NCBI GenBank assembly: GCA_030263555.1
Contig: SZPE01000007.1
Location: 26,465-90,464 of the forward strand
Source: CFX2 sp014338005
GTDB lineage: Bacteria > Chloroflexota > Anaerolineae > Aggregatilineales > Phototrophicaceae
DNA: 64,000 nucleotides
Direction of reading: 5' to 3'
Each line of letters begins with the position of its first letter. The stretch's first letter is position 1. The translations under genes and the position numbers were made by a program. Below the pieces are notes generated by a model that saw only the letters and a program-made list of their open reading frames with translations, searched no databases and had not been told where the DNA came from. Shown here piece by piece: positions 26,738-36,153 of the stretch.

Positions 26738-27829
26738 ATGGTTCGTTTTAGGTCTTTCTTCCTGGCTATTCTGCTGTTCGGTCTGCTGATTACGCCCGCT
26801 TTCCGGGTTTCAGGGCAGGCGTCATCCGACTCTACCGTTCACATCTGTGTCGAACCGACTGCTCCCGAAGCAGCGCCGCCCTCGTTGATTACCCTCGGCG
26901 GCAGTCAGCTTTTGGGGCTTGTTATTCCCCAGGACGCGAAAGTGACCGTTTTCAGCGGCCCGGCATCAAACCTCACCTTACATTTATATGAAATCGCCAC
27001 CGATGCCCAGAACGGCGGCTATCGAGCTGCCAGAACTGTCAATAGAGATATGTACGGCGTTAATAATGTTTCGCCGGGCGCGCGATGCAGCGGGCGCTAC
27101 AGTACAAGCCTCACCGGCGATCTGGTCGCAAGTGACCCTGCGTTCGTATCCAGAGATCGCGCGATCATCATTCAGACTGGCCCGGCAGTAGATACGGCGG
27201 TTGTGGATGATTTCGTGGGTGTGCTTTCCGTCAGCATACGGCCTTCAGGGAGCGTTGAAGAAGCCGGTTTTATCCGGGATTTTCAGATCATCCAGATCAG
27301 CGGGGGTTATATTGATCTGAGCCTGTCGTTTCTCGACAGAGATACCCAGGTGGTTCTAATCGCCAACAAGGATTTATCCATCAGCGAAAGTTTTGACGGC
27401 CAGGATTGGCTCAGTCCGGTAGTGGCGAACGCGCGTTCCAGCTTCATGAAGCAGTTAGCGCGGCTCAATCCGCCGCTTGACCTGTTTAAGCTGATGGAAG
27501 AAGGATTTATCCGCATTTACCCGCACGCCGGACTCTTTCACAATTTCCCGGCAGGCGGTTATTTGCGGCTGATGTTGTCTGAAACGCCAGCAGCCCGCGA
27601 GCCGCAGTTCAGAGAAGGTGTTTCCATGAGGCCGCTGGAAGGCACGCGCGCCAACTATTATATGCCTCACATGATGAACGAAGTTGCCGGGGCGCTGTTC
27701 GCGCCGCAAAACACGGCCAAAGTCCACAGAATTGACCCGAACACCGGGCAGCTGTTTATCATTGATCCTAAACCGGGCGGCACCGTGGAGATGGTCATCC
27801 AGTCCTGGCTGGTCGAAGTCGTTCCCTGA
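26738..27829 (+). CDS. Secreted protein of unknown function
   Basis: The 363-residue product has a signal peptide (FFLAILLFGLLITPAF, cleavage near residue 25-28) and no recognised domain. It is mainly beta-strand with a Cys pair (ICVEP, ARCSG). AAGGAG lies 8 bases before the ATG. It starts 48 bases after the TIR-FGE gene and ends 10 bases before the next gene, so the three may form one operon. Confidence 0.75.
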   Translation: MVRFRSFFLAILLFGLLITPAFRVSGQASSDSTVHICVEPTAPEAAPPSLITLGGSQLLGLVIPQDAKVTVFSGPASNLTLHLYEIATDAQNGGYRAARTVNRDMYGVNNVSPGARCSGRYSTSLTGDLVASDPAFVSRDRAIIIQTGPAVDTAVVDDFVGVLSVSIRPSGSVEEAGFIRDFQIIQISGGYIDLSLSFLDRDTQVVLIANKDLSISESFDGQDWLSPVVANARSSFMKQLARLNPPLDLFKLMEEGFIRIYPHAGLFHNFPAGGYLRLMLSETPAAREPQFREGVSMRPLEGTRANYYMPHMMNEVAGALFAPQNTAKVHRIDPNTGQLFIIDPKPGGTVEMVIQSWLVEVVP

Positions 27830-27839
27830 GGGCATCCCC

Positions 27840-28904
27840 ATGCCACCCTGGATGATTTACGGCGCGACGGGTTATACCGGGCGGCTGGTGGCCGAGGAGG
27901 CCGTCCGGCGTGGGCATAAACCGCTGCTGGCCGGGCGCTCCGCCGAAAAGCTGCGCCCGCTGGCGGAACGCCTGGGGCTGGATTATGCTGCCGTCGCGCT
28001 GGACGACAGCGACCGGCTGCGCCAGCTTGTGGCCGGTGTCAAGGCCGTCTACCACGCCGCCGGGCCGTTCGTCCACACCGCACAACCGATGCTGCGCGCC
28101 TGCCTGAACGCGGGCGCGCATTACCTGGACATCACCGGCGAAATTCCGGTCTACCAGATGGCTTTTGCTTACGACTCCGCCGCCCGCGAAAAAGGCATCG
28201 CCATTTTGCCCGGCATCGGCTTCGATGTGATTCCGAGCGACTGCCTGATTCAACACGTGGCCGAGCAGCTGCCGGACGCGACTCATGTCGAAGTGGTGGT
28301 GGATGCACTCAGGGCGGGCAGCGCCAGCGCCGGCACGACCAAATCCATGCTGGAAATGGTGCCGCGCCTGGGCAACGTGGTGCGGCGTGATGGCCGGCTG
28401 GCGCGCGTGCCGTTCGGCTGGGGCGCGCGCTGGTTTCAGTTCCCGCATGGGCGGCGCTACGCCATGCCCGCGCCCTGGGGAGACGTGGAGATGGCCTACC
28501 ACAGCACCGGCATCCCCAACATCACGGCCTATCTGGCCTTCCCACCGCGTCTGGTGCGGCTGTTCCGGCTGTCCGTCCCGCTGCTGGAGGTTGCGCTGAA
28601 GGCCGCGCCGCTGCGCGATTTTTTCGGCGGGCAAATAGACCGGCTGGTGGTCGGCCCCGGCGAAGCCGAACGGCAGAGCGGGCGCGCGTGGCTGTGGGCG
28701 CGGGCGCGAAACGCCAGGGGCGAAACGCGGCAGGCCGGCCTGGAAACGGTCGAAGCCTACCGCTTCACCGCCGAGGCGGGCGTGCGCGTGGTCGAGCGCG
28801 TGCTGGACGGCGCGTATCGCGGCGCGCTGACGCCGGCGCTGGCCTTCGGGGCGGACTTCCCGCTGGAAATCCCCGGCACGCAGCGCCACGATTACACCCC
28901 TTAA
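27840..28904 (+). CDS. Saccharopine dehydrogenase-like NAD(P)-binding oxidoreductase
   Basis: The 354-residue protein starts with a Rossmann motif (MIYGATGYTGRLVAEEAVRRG) and continues with VYHAAGPFVHTAQPMLRAC and HYLDITGE, typical of saccharopine dehydrogenase / trans-acting enoyl reductase relatives. The ATG at 27840 has GAGGG 7 bases upstream; the frame is open to 27684 but that part is inside the preceding gene. The substrate is unknown. Confidence 0.87.
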   Translation: MPPWMIYGATGYTGRLVAEEAVRRGHKPLLAGRSAEKLRPLAERLGLDYAAVALDDSDRLRQLVAGVKAVYHAAGPFVHTAQPMLRACLNAGAHYLDITGEIPVYQMAFAYDSAAREKGIAILPGIGFDVIPSDCLIQHVAEQLPDATHVEVVVDALRAGSASAGTTKSMLEMVPRLGNVVRRDGRLARVPFGWGARWFQFPHGRRYAMPAPWGDVEMAYHSTGIPNITAYLAFPPRLVRLFRLSVPLLEVALKAAPLRDFFGGQIDRLVVGPGEAERQSGRAWLWARARNARGETRQAGLETVEAYRFTAEAGVRVVERVLDGAYRGALTPALAFGADFPLEIPGTQRHDYTP

Positions 28905-28912
28905 CGCGCATC

Positions 28913-28947
28913 AAAAAAGCCCCCCACTCCGTTTGGAGCAGGGGCTG
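28913..28947 (-). terminator. Rho-independent terminator of the BMP-type gene
   Basis: On the minus strand AGCCCC...CTCC and GGAG...GGGGCT form an interrupted stem followed by TTTTTT. It sits between convergent genes ending at 28904 and 28977. Confidence 0.85.
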
Positions 28948-28976
28948 TGATTCAGGACAGAAGCCAGAAGCGGCTG

Positions 28977-30047
28977 TTACGATTCTTCTTCGGGCAGCAG
29001 TTCGCCGGTCACAGGGTCAACGCCGGTGACAATCGAGCCGTCTTTCAAGCCCGCCAGGACTTCTTCCATTTTGGCGATCACTTCTTCCGAAACTTTATCG
29101 GCGGCCAGGTGCGGCTCGGCAAAGCCAACGCCGTCATTTTCCGCCGACATAATCAGGTTCGTGCCGCCGGGGAAGTCCTCGCCACCGTTGACCAGGGCTT
29201 CAATCGCCGTGTACACGGCCACGTCCACGCGCTTGAGGGCGCTCGAAATCAGGTTTTCCGCGCCGGGAGTTTCACCGTTGCCGAAGGTGGTCAGGAATTC
29301 GTCCTGGTCTACGCCGATGACCAGCGCGCCTTCCTGTGCCGCGCGGGTGATGGCGCCGGAGCCGGTCGGGCCGCCCGCGCCGAAGATCACGTCCGCGCCT
29401 TCGCCCAGGAACTGCCCAGCAGCCGAAGCGCCGCGATCTGGGGCGGTGAAGCTGTCAATATACACACCCAGCGTTTTGATGTCCGGGTTGATGAATTTCG
29501 CGCCCTGCTCAAAACCGTTGCGATACTTGATGACCGGGGGAATATCAATGCCGAATACGCCGCCGACTATGCCGCTTTCGGTGAGCTGCGCCGCCAGCAC
29601 GCCGGCCAGGAAACCGGCCTGGTCTTCGCGGAACTGAAGGCCTACGTAATTGGTGGGGGCGGGGTTGCCATCGGCATCTTCACCGACGAACTGATCCACG
29701 CCGATGAAATACACGTCCGGGGTCTCAGCCGCTTTAGCGCGGGTCGCGTCTGCCAGCAGGAAGCCGACCGTCACAATCGCATCGTAGCCTTCTTCGATGC
29801 AGCGGTTCAGGTTGGTGTCGTAGTCCGTCTGCGCCTGGGTTTCGATGTAGGTGGAGTCCAGGTTGAAGTCCTCAACGGCTTTCATCATGCCTTCATAGGC
29901 AAACTGGTTGAATGTGCCGTCGTTAACCTTACCCACGTCCGTTACCAGACAGACACTCTCGATCAGGCTTTCCTGCGCCAGCGACGGTACGGCAGCTATC
30001 ACCAGCAGTGCTGCGACCAATAAAATCAAGAGACTCTGTTTTTTCAT
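28977..30047 (-). CDS. BMP-family ABC transporter substrate-binding protein
   Basis: The 356-residue protein has a signal peptide (LLILLVAALLVIAAVPSLAQ) and a Med/BMP fold, with CLVTDVGKVNDGTFNQFAYEG at the mature start and VGLQFREDQAGFLAGVLAAQ. This family binds nucleosides or related molecules for ABC import. No permease or ATPase is adjacent, so it stands alone. A terminator follows. Confidence 0.9.
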   Translation of the reverse strand: MKKQSLLILLVAALLVIAAVPSLAQESLIESVCLVTDVGKVNDGTFNQFAYEGMMKAVEDFNLDSTYIETQAQTDYDTNLNRCIEEGYDAIVTVGFLLADATRAKAAETPDVYFIGVDQFVGEDADGNPAPTNYVGLQFREDQAGFLAGVLAAQLTESGIVGGVFGIDIPPVIKYRNGFEQGAKFINPDIKTLGVYIDSFTAPDRGASAAGQFLGEGADVIFGAGGPTGSGAITRAAQEGALVIGVDQDEFLTTFGNGETPGAENLISSALKRVDVAVYTAIEALVNGGEDFPGGTNLIMSAENDGVGFAEPHLAADKVSEEVIAKMEEVLAGLKDGSIVTGVDPVTGELLPEEES

Positions 30048-30334
30048 TTCAAGGATTCTCCTCGCTTAAATAAACTTTTTACGCCGCCGGACGTAATACC
30101 GCCGGCACTGTTTCCACTCCGGCGATATTACCACATCCCGCAAGAGTTGGCACGTCCTTTTTAAGCCGTTTTGAGCAATTGTTCAAATTGTCGTAACAAG
30201 CGGCGGGCAAAAACGGCCGGCACACGCCTATAACAAACAAGGGGCTTTACACCCCCTGTTTGCCCTGCTGTCTATCCCCTATCACCTTACCTGCCCCATT
30301 ATGCAGATGTTTTTTTGTTCTGCTCGTTTATCCC
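30048..30334. other. Intergenic region upstream of the BMP-type gene
   Basis: It holds the AGGATTCTCC-side leader of the BMP-type gene and otherwise no feature I can support. Confidence 0.35.
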
Positions 30335-31378
30335 TTACGACTCCGCGCCGGGGATAAACAGTTCGACCACGCTGCTGAACGAACGCTGCGTCTCGTCGCC
30401 GGTTCCGGTCGCGCCGGCCAGCGTATACCAGCGGCTGCCGACGACCGCCGACGCAATACCATGCCGGGGAGTCGGCAGGTTAGCCGCTGCAAACCAAGTA
30501 TCGCTCTGGGGATCGTACACTTCGTGCTGCGCGATCACGCACAGCGACGGCAAATTTTCGCCGCCGGCGGCGTGGATGTACCCGTTCACCGCGCCGATGG
30601 CAAAACCGCTGCGCGGCGTGGGCATGGGCGCGCGCGTTTCCCAGGTGTCGGCTGCCGGGTCGTACACCTCGACCACATCCAGATTGCTGCCGAAAACCGG
30701 CCAGCGCCCGCCGATGGCATACATCAGGCCGTCCACCACCACCACGCCGACGTGTTCGCGCGGGCTGGGCATGGGCGCGCGCGTTTCCCAGGTATCGCCA
30801 TCCGGGTTGTAGGCCCAAACGGCGTGCGGGTCGTCCGGCGCGTCGCCGCCCAGCGCGTAAATCAGGCCATCCAGCACCACCAGCTCGTGCGCGGCGCGCG
30901 GCCCCGGCATGGGCGCGATGCTCGTCCAGGTGTCCGCCGCCGGGTCATAAACCCAACTGTCTTTTACGTCGGCTTTCCAGGTGGCGTCGTCATAACCGCC
31001 GGTGACATACACCCGCCCGTCCAATGCCGCCACGCCCATATGGTGCAGCGCCACCGGCAGCGGTATGGACTCCCGCCATTCGCCGGCTGCTGTGTCAAAA
31101 ACCTGCACGGTGCTGGTCGGGGCATTATTGGTTGTCAGGCCGCCGACCACGTAAATCTGGCCGTCCAGCGCGGCGGCTTTCACCTCAGAACGCCCCTGGA
31201 GCAGCGGCGGCCCGCTCTGCCACGCGCCGTCAATCGTTTCGATCTGGGCAGGCTGCTCCGGGCAAACTTTGGGCGCATTCAGTACGTTCATCGCCCGCAG
31301 GCCGGCCAGCACGGCTGCCGCACCGCCCGCCAGGATTAAAAGTCCACCGATGAGCATTCCTGCCGGTTTTTTTACCAT
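30335..31378 (-). CDS. Membrane-anchored Kelch-repeat protein (second of a pair)
   Basis: The 347-residue product has one N-terminal membrane segment (MLIGGLLILAGGAAAVLAGL) and about six Kelch repeats of the form PTPRSGFAIGAVNGYIHAAGG and YDPAADTWETRAPMP. It should form an extracellular propeller. The ATG at 31378 has AGAGGA upstream and lies 24 bases after the stop of the sister gene; a longer frame to 31411 overlaps that gene. The two are paralogues. Confidence 0.85.
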   Translation of the reverse strand: MVKKPAGMLIGGLLILAGGAAAVLAGLRAMNVLNAPKVCPEQPAQIETIDGAWQSGPPLLQGRSEVKAAALDGQIYVVGGLTTNNAPTSTVQVFDTAAGEWRESIPLPVALHHMGVAALDGRVYVTGGYDDATWKADVKDSWVYDPAADTWTSIAPMPGPRAAHELVVLDGLIYALGGDAPDDPHAVWAYNPDGDTWETRAPMPSPREHVGVVVVDGLMYAIGGRWPVFGSNLDVVEVYDPAADTWETRAPMPTPRSGFAIGAVNGYIHAAGGENLPSLCVIAQHEVYDPQSDTWFAAANLPTPRHGIASAVVGSRWYTLAGATGTGDETQRSFSSVVELFIPGAES

Positions 31379-31401
31379 CTTTGAACCATCCTCTAGTGCC
31401 G

Positions 31402-32505
31402 TTAACCCCATTCGCCGGGTATAAAAACTTCCACTAGGCTCGTCAAGCCTCGTTCAGCATATCTGGCCGAGCCGGTTGAGCCGCTGATGAGATACCAACG
31501 CCCGTCTACTACTGCCGCCCCCATCGCCTGGCGCGGCGTGGGCATGTCGGCCAGCGTTGTCCAGGTATCGCTGTCTGGATCATATACTTCGTGGGCGGCA
31601 TAAGTGCAGCCACTAATCATGTCCTCGCCGCCAGCAGCATGGATATACCCGTTCAGTACCGCCAGCGACAGCGTGCTGCGCGGCGTGGGCATGTCGGCCA
31701 GCTTTGTCCAGGTATCGGTATCTGGGTCGTATTTTTCGGTTGCACCGGTGTTAATATTATTCCACCGCCCGCCAACCACATAAATCTGACCATTCAACGC
31801 CACTGCTGCGATATGCTCGCGCGCCATCGGCATCAAGGCGCGCTGGGAAGTATCCCAGGTATCGGTGGCCGGATTGTATACCCACACTTCGCGCGCAGCG
31901 GTTCCGGTTCCTCCGACGATATATAGAAGACCGTTAATCGCTATGCTGGCATGGGCAGCGCGCGGCGCGGGCATGTCCGCGATGCGCGTCCAGGTGTCGC
32001 CGTCCGGGTCGTAGCGCCATGCCTGGTTGATCCTCGGCTCGGCTCGCATCATCTGCCCCATATCGTCGTAGCCGCCGGTCATATACAGATCCCCCTCGAT
32101 CGCTGCCAAGCCGGCATGGTGGACGAGTATAGGTAGCGGAGCAGCGGATTCCCACTGACCACTTAGCGGGTCGTAAACCTGCACCTGGTTGGATGCCAGC
32201 CAGCCAGCCATCATGCCGCCAACCACGTAAATCCGGCTGTCCAGCATAGCTACTGCTGGTTCGACCCGCGCTTGAGGGATGGTTTTGCCGCGCATCCAGC
32301 GCCCGCCTTCATTCAGGTCGTTCATTCCCCGGCAAACCGGTATCGGAGCCAGCACACTGGCTGCTTTCACCAGCATCAGCGTTAGTGCCGCTGCACCTAC
32401 TGAAAGGACAAAAAAACGAACAAAGCTGTTTTTCAGTGAATATAGCATAGCGTTTGTTGAGGAAAGCATCCGTAAGCGAAACGACGTAACAGCCCTATTA
32501 TGCAC
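31402..32505 (-). CDS. Membrane-anchored Kelch-repeat protein (first of a pair)
   Basis: A 367-residue frame from a GTG at 32505; ATGs at 32469 or 32448 are also possible and none has a strong ribosome site. A membrane segment (FFVLSVGAAALTLMLV) leads to about six Kelch repeats (YDPDSDTWTTLADMPTPRQAM). It matches the downstream protein repeat by repeat, which indicates a tandem gene duplication. Ligand or partner is unknown. Confidence 0.84.
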   Translation of the reverse strand: MHNRAVTSFRLRMLSSTNAMLYSLKNSFVRFFVLSVGAAALTLMLVKAASVLAPIPVCRGMNDLNEGGRWMRGKTIPQARVEPAVAMLDSRIYVVGGMMAGWLASNQVQVYDPLSGQWESAAPLPILVHHAGLAAIEGDLYMTGGYDDMGQMMRAEPRINQAWRYDPDGDTWTRIADMPAPRAAHASIAINGLLYIVGGTGTAAREVWVYNPATDTWDTSQRALMPMAREHIAAVALNGQIYVVGGRWNNINTGATEKYDPDTDTWTKLADMPTPRSTLSLAVLNGYIHAAGGEDMISGCTYAAHEVYDPDSDTWTTLADMPTPRQAMGAAVVDGRWYLISGSTGSARYAERGLTSLVEVFIPGEWG

Positions 32506-32603
32506 GCTGCCGAGCTTGCAGCGGCCTTAAATTTTTCGCCAGGATTGGCGAATTCCACGAATTTAATGGATAATTCATACAAATTTAATGCGAGGCATAT
32601 TTT

Positions 32604-33179
32604 ATGACCGGACACCCGAACCCCATCCTGCTGGATTTCCCCGATCACTTTGAGACGGAGCGTCTGCTCATCCGCGCGCCGCGCCCCGGCGACGGGCCGG
32701 TGGTGAACGCGGCGATTCTGGAGTCGCTCGACCACCTGCGCCCCTGGATGCCCTGGGTGCATCCCGCCCCCACCATCGCCGACACCGAAGCCCACTCGCG
32801 CCGGATGGCGGCCCGGTTCATTTTGCGCGAAGACCTGGCGCTGTACCTGTTCCGCCGCAGCGACGGCCTGTTCGTCGGCGGCAGCGGGATGCACCGCATC
32901 AACTGGTCGCTGCCGTCGTTTGAAATCGGCTACTGGGTGCGCGCCAGCCTGGAGGGCCAGGGTTATATCACCGAGGCGGTCGTCGGCATCACCCGCTTTG
33001 CCTTCGACAGCCTCCAGGCGCAGCGCATCGAAATCCGCTGCGACGCGCGTAATACCCGCAGCGCCGCCGTCGCCCGCCGCGCCGGCTATACGCTGGATGG
33101 CTGCCTGCGCCGCGACGAATGGGCTACCGACGGCATGCTGCGCGATACGCTGGTTTTCAGCCGCCTTCGCGGGGAGTGA
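32604..33179 (+). CDS. GNAT acetyltransferase (RimJ/RimL type)
   Basis: The 191-residue protein has TERLLIRAPRPGDGPVV at the N-terminus, the acceptor-side strand FEIGYWVRASLEGQGYITEA (acetyl-CoA loop) and EIRCDARNTRSAAVARRAGY. It should acetylate an amino group, perhaps of a ribosomal protein or small amine. GCGAGG stands before the ATG. Confidence 0.88.
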   Translation: MTGHPNPILLDFPDHFETERLLIRAPRPGDGPVVNAAILESLDHLRPWMPWVHPAPTIADTEAHSRRMAARFILREDLALYLFRRSDGLFVGGSGMHRINWSLPSFEIGYWVRASLEGQGYITEAVVGITRFAFDSLQAQRIEIRCDARNTRSAAVARRAGYTLDGCLRRDEWATDGMLRDTLVFSRLRGE

Positions 33180-33221
33180 TGCGCGTGTTATAATGCGAAA
33201 CCAATCACCAGGGACTTTCTT

Positions 33222-34019
33222 ATGGCGATTGACTATACCATTGATTACCAGTGTATCCCTAAACAAAAACTCTCGACGCCGGGCATTTTAGAGCGCATTA
33301 AAGGGCGCGCGCGCGCCCAGGCCGTGATTGACCTGTTCCGCAAAAACGGCGACCTGCGTCCCGCCACCGAAATCGGCTTCGAGATGAGCCGCAGCACGCC
33401 CGCCGGCGAGCCGGAAACCCGCGTGGTGATGGTCAAAGACCTGTTGGAAGCCGCCGCCGAACTGACGCCGCTGGCCGACCACTGCCTGGGCTGCCCGGCC
33501 AACAACTTCGGCGAGCCGTTCGGCTGCTACGGGTTGATCGAATATCCCATCTCCGGCGCGGCGGAACTGTGGCTGCTTAACCGGCTGCCCGTGCCGGACG
33601 AGCCGCTGCCCTGGCTGCTGCTGCGCCGCGCCATCGAGGACGCGAATGACGATGCCGCCGAGGTCAGCGCCCTGCGCGCCGAAGGCCAGCCGTATTTCCA
33701 GGAACGCGGCGTACTGGCGCGCAAACTGGGCGAAATCACCGTCACCAGCAACCAGGTTTTTAAGATGCTGTTCCTGATGGGCAGCCTCAAACCCGCCTAT
33801 GCCGCCGTTGTTTTGATTTTCTTTGGGGTCATCCCGCGCGATCTGGAAGCCAACGAACTGATGCGCCTGTCCGCCTCGCCGGAGGATGCCTTTGAACGGT
33901 ATCCGTTCCAGCTTCACGACGCGCCGGACGATGACCGCTCCATCACACAGTTCAAACGTTTCTGGCGCGCCCTGTACCTGGCCTGGGGGTTAAACGTCCG
34001 CCTTCTGCTGGACACATGA
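33222..34019 (+). CDS. Uncharacterised protein with clustered cysteines
   Basis: The 265-residue cytoplasmic-looking protein is not one I recognise. Three cysteines lie close together (DHCLGCPANNFGEPFGC, residues about 86-105) and could hold a metal ion. A hydrophobic stretch is present near residue 190-205 (YAAVVLIFFGVIP). It precedes the radical SAM gene by 152 bases on the same strand. Confidence 0.72.
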   Translation: MAIDYTIDYQCIPKQKLSTPGILERIKGRARAQAVIDLFRKNGDLRPATEIGFEMSRSTPAGEPETRVVMVKDLLEAAAELTPLADHCLGCPANNFGEPFGCYGLIEYPISGAAELWLLNRLPVPDEPLPWLLLRRAIEDANDDAAEVSALRAEGQPYFQERGVLARKLGEITVTSNQVFKMLFLMGSLKPAYAAVVLIFFGVIPRDLEANELMRLSASPEDAFERYPFQLHDAPDDDRSITQFKRFWRALYLAWGLNVRLLLDT

Positions 34020-34171
34020 CAAATGTCACCTTTTTTACATGAAATGCTTCGTTAAGCTAAATATCCGCGCTAAAATGTTTAGCGACACTAAATATTTTTG
34101 CGCCGGAGGGATGTTCTAACTACCCCCGCCCGAATTCCCCGCTGGCGCAGCAAGCGAGGGAGAAAAGTCGA

Positions 34172-35449
34172 ATGGAACTGTCAAAACGTAATATGTACCG
34201 GTTTCCCTGGTCGGGAAATGACAACCCTATCGGCTGGCTGGAAGTCACCGACAAGTGCAACACCTACTGTCGCGGCTGCTACCGTATCAACGGGATGCAG
34301 GGGCATAAAACGTTAGAGCAGATCAAGGAAGAAATAGCCCTGCTGGCAAAATGGCGCAACTGCGACAACATCTCCATCGCCGGGGGCGAACCGCTGATCC
34401 ACCCGGATATTATGGAAATCGTCGCCTACATCAAAAGCCTCAAAATGAAGCCGCTCATCCTGACGAACGGCATCAAGCTGGAAAACAACCGCCCGATGGT
34501 GGAAGAACTCAAACGCGCCGGGGCGATTGGTTTCACCTTCCACATTGACAGCGAACAGCAGCGCCCGCACTGGAAGGGCAAAAGCGAAACGGAGCTGTTC
34601 GAACTGCGCCAGTATTATGCCGACATGGTGTATGATGTTGGCGGCATGACGGCATTCTTCGGCATGACGGTTTACCCAGGCAACCTGGACTTCGTGCCGG
34701 AAATGGTGAAGTGGGCCAACAAGAATATTGACCGCGTGCATGGCCTGGTGCTGATCGGTTTCCGCAACGCCGTGATGGAAGGCGATTTTGATTATTATGC
34801 ACAGGGTCAGAAGGTCAATCTGCAAACCAGCTACGTGGCGGACTCGGATGCCGAGTCGTACCTGACCTCGACCGACATTTATAACAAAATCCGCGAACAC
34901 TTCCCGCACTACGACACTTCGGCCTATATGGGCGGCACGAATGCACACGACAAAATAACCTGGCTGGTTTCGGCGCAGTTGGGCAGCAGAAGCCAGATGT
35001 ACGGTTCGGTCGGCGCGAAGGTGATGGAACTGTTCCAGGTGTTCCACCATTTGCAGCACGGCACGTATGTTATTTACTCGCCCAGCAACAAAATCCCCAA
35101 GATCGCTATGCTGCTGGGGCTGGTGGACAAGGGCGTGCGTAAGACCGTCAGCGCGTGGTTCAAGGATTTCCTGGCTCACCCGCAGCGGTTGTTCCAGCCG
35201 ATTTTTGTCCAGAGCATCGGCATCATTCAGGGGCCAGACCTGATGGAAGATGGCCGCGTGGATATGTGCGAAAGCTGCCCGGATATGACGGTGTGGGACG
35301 GCAAGCTGGTGCATTCCTGCCGCATGGACGAATGGCGGCTGTACGGCAGCTACGTGACGGCGCAGCCGCGCAACAAAACCGTCGGCAACGGCCATACCAT
35401 CGAGCCGGACGCCATCCCGGTGGTGGAAGGCACGCCTTCGCAGAATTAA
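34172..35449 (+). CDS. Radical SAM enzyme
   Basis: The 425-residue protein has the cluster motif CNTYCRGC near residue 28 (CxxxCxxC), followed by ISIAGGEPLIHPD (GGE motif) and LILTNGIKL. A second Cys group near the C-terminus (MCESCPDM, LVHSCRMDE) may bind another cluster or zinc. It would cleave SAM to make a 5'-deoxyadenosyl radical. The substrate is unknown and no precursor peptide gene is seen nearby. GAGGGAG precedes the ATG. Confidence 0.9.
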   Translation: MELSKRNMYRFPWSGNDNPIGWLEVTDKCNTYCRGCYRINGMQGHKTLEQIKEEIALLAKWRNCDNISIAGGEPLIHPDIMEIVAYIKSLKMKPLILTNGIKLENNRPMVEELKRAGAIGFTFHIDSEQQRPHWKGKSETELFELRQYYADMVYDVGGMTAFFGMTVYPGNLDFVPEMVKWANKNIDRVHGLVLIGFRNAVMEGDFDYYAQGQKVNLQTSYVADSDAESYLTSTDIYNKIREHFPHYDTSAYMGGTNAHDKITWLVSAQLGSRSQMYGSVGAKVMELFQVFHHLQHGTYVIYSPSNKIPKIAMLLGLVDKGVRKTVSAWFKDFLAHPQRLFQPIFVQSIGIIQGPDLMEDGRVDMCESCPDMTVWDGKLVHSCRMDEWRLYGSYVTAQPRNKTVGNGHTIEPDAIPVVEGTPSQN

Positions 35450-35810
35450 ACGCGCACAGCAAGTGTAATAATTGTGGAGGAGCGCCGCCCTGATGGGCTG
35501 ACGCTTTTAACAAAGCAAATGTAAAGGGAGAGGCACAATCTGGGGTAGACTTTCATCTATTCAGAAAACTCCCCCAGAAAGTGCCTCCATCTGCTCCGAC
35601 GAAATTCACTGCGACCTGATGTTTGACAGGCATATGCCGGGCCGGCGGCGGAAACCGGACGTTAAGAGATACCTTACCGTTATATGAAACAATTCCAATA
35701 ATATATATATTAAGAAAAAATATGATAATAATTGGCTAAGTTGAAGTTTAACAATTATTCCCCCAGAATCAAATCAGCATACTTAATTGTTCCAGAGCAT
35801 AATGGGGGAA
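35450..35810. other. Gene-free stretch with a hairpin
   Basis: No coding sequence is supported here. It contains the hairpin at 35531-35586 and an A+T-rich tract from about 35690 that may carry the promoter of the small membrane gene. Confidence 0.45.
35531..35586. repeat. Imperfect hairpin
   Basis: Arms AGGCACAATCTGGGG (35531-35545) and CCCCAGAAAGTGCCT (35572-35586) pair except for an internal AA/AA. It could be a small mobile or structural repeat. It is not followed by a T-run. Confidence 0.55.
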
Positions 35811-36083
35811 ATGATGATTCAACCGTCTGATGTAAAGGCTCGTCTGCGTCTGCTTCGCTATGGCCTCGTCGTCATCGTCATCGTCACCTTCCTCGTCAGC
35901 CTGCTGGCGCCGTATATCTCGCTGCGATTTGTGAGCGAGGCGGGTATCAATCCGCCGCCCATAACCGACTTCCTGGGTACGGCGCTGCTGTTTACCGTTG
36001 TCGTCGCCGTGATTGCCGCTGCGGTGTATTTCGTCTACCAGCGCGTGCTGACTCAGACGACGGCGAAAAGCGGCGACCAGTAA
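35811..36083 (+). CDS. Small two-helix membrane protein
   Basis: About 90 residues with two membrane segments (VVIVIVTFLVSLLAPYISL and TALLFTVVVAVIAAAVYFVY). Starts at 35811 or 35814 are adjacent ATGs after GGGGGAA; a TTG at 35787 is less likely. No family was recognised. Confidence 0.62.
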   Translation: MMIQPSDVKARLRLLRYGLVVIVIVTFLVSLLAPYISLRFVSEAGINPPPITDFLGTALLFTVVVAVIAAAVYFVYQRVLTQTTAKSGDQ

Positions 36084-36153
36084 GCGGGGGCGGCTTTCCG
36101 GTTATTTTTGGCTCGAATGCATAGGCTATAACCGGTTAAAACGGTGTTTGGCG

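Noticed and set aside
25310..28904. A Thoeris-like TIR defence pair
   Set aside because: No SIR2/SLOG or other known TIR effector gene is next to the TIR gene, and the neighbours are a secreted protein and an oxidoreductase.
33222..35449. A RiPP cluster around the radical SAM enzyme
   Set aside because: No precursor peptide, RRE domain or peptide transporter is visible nearby.
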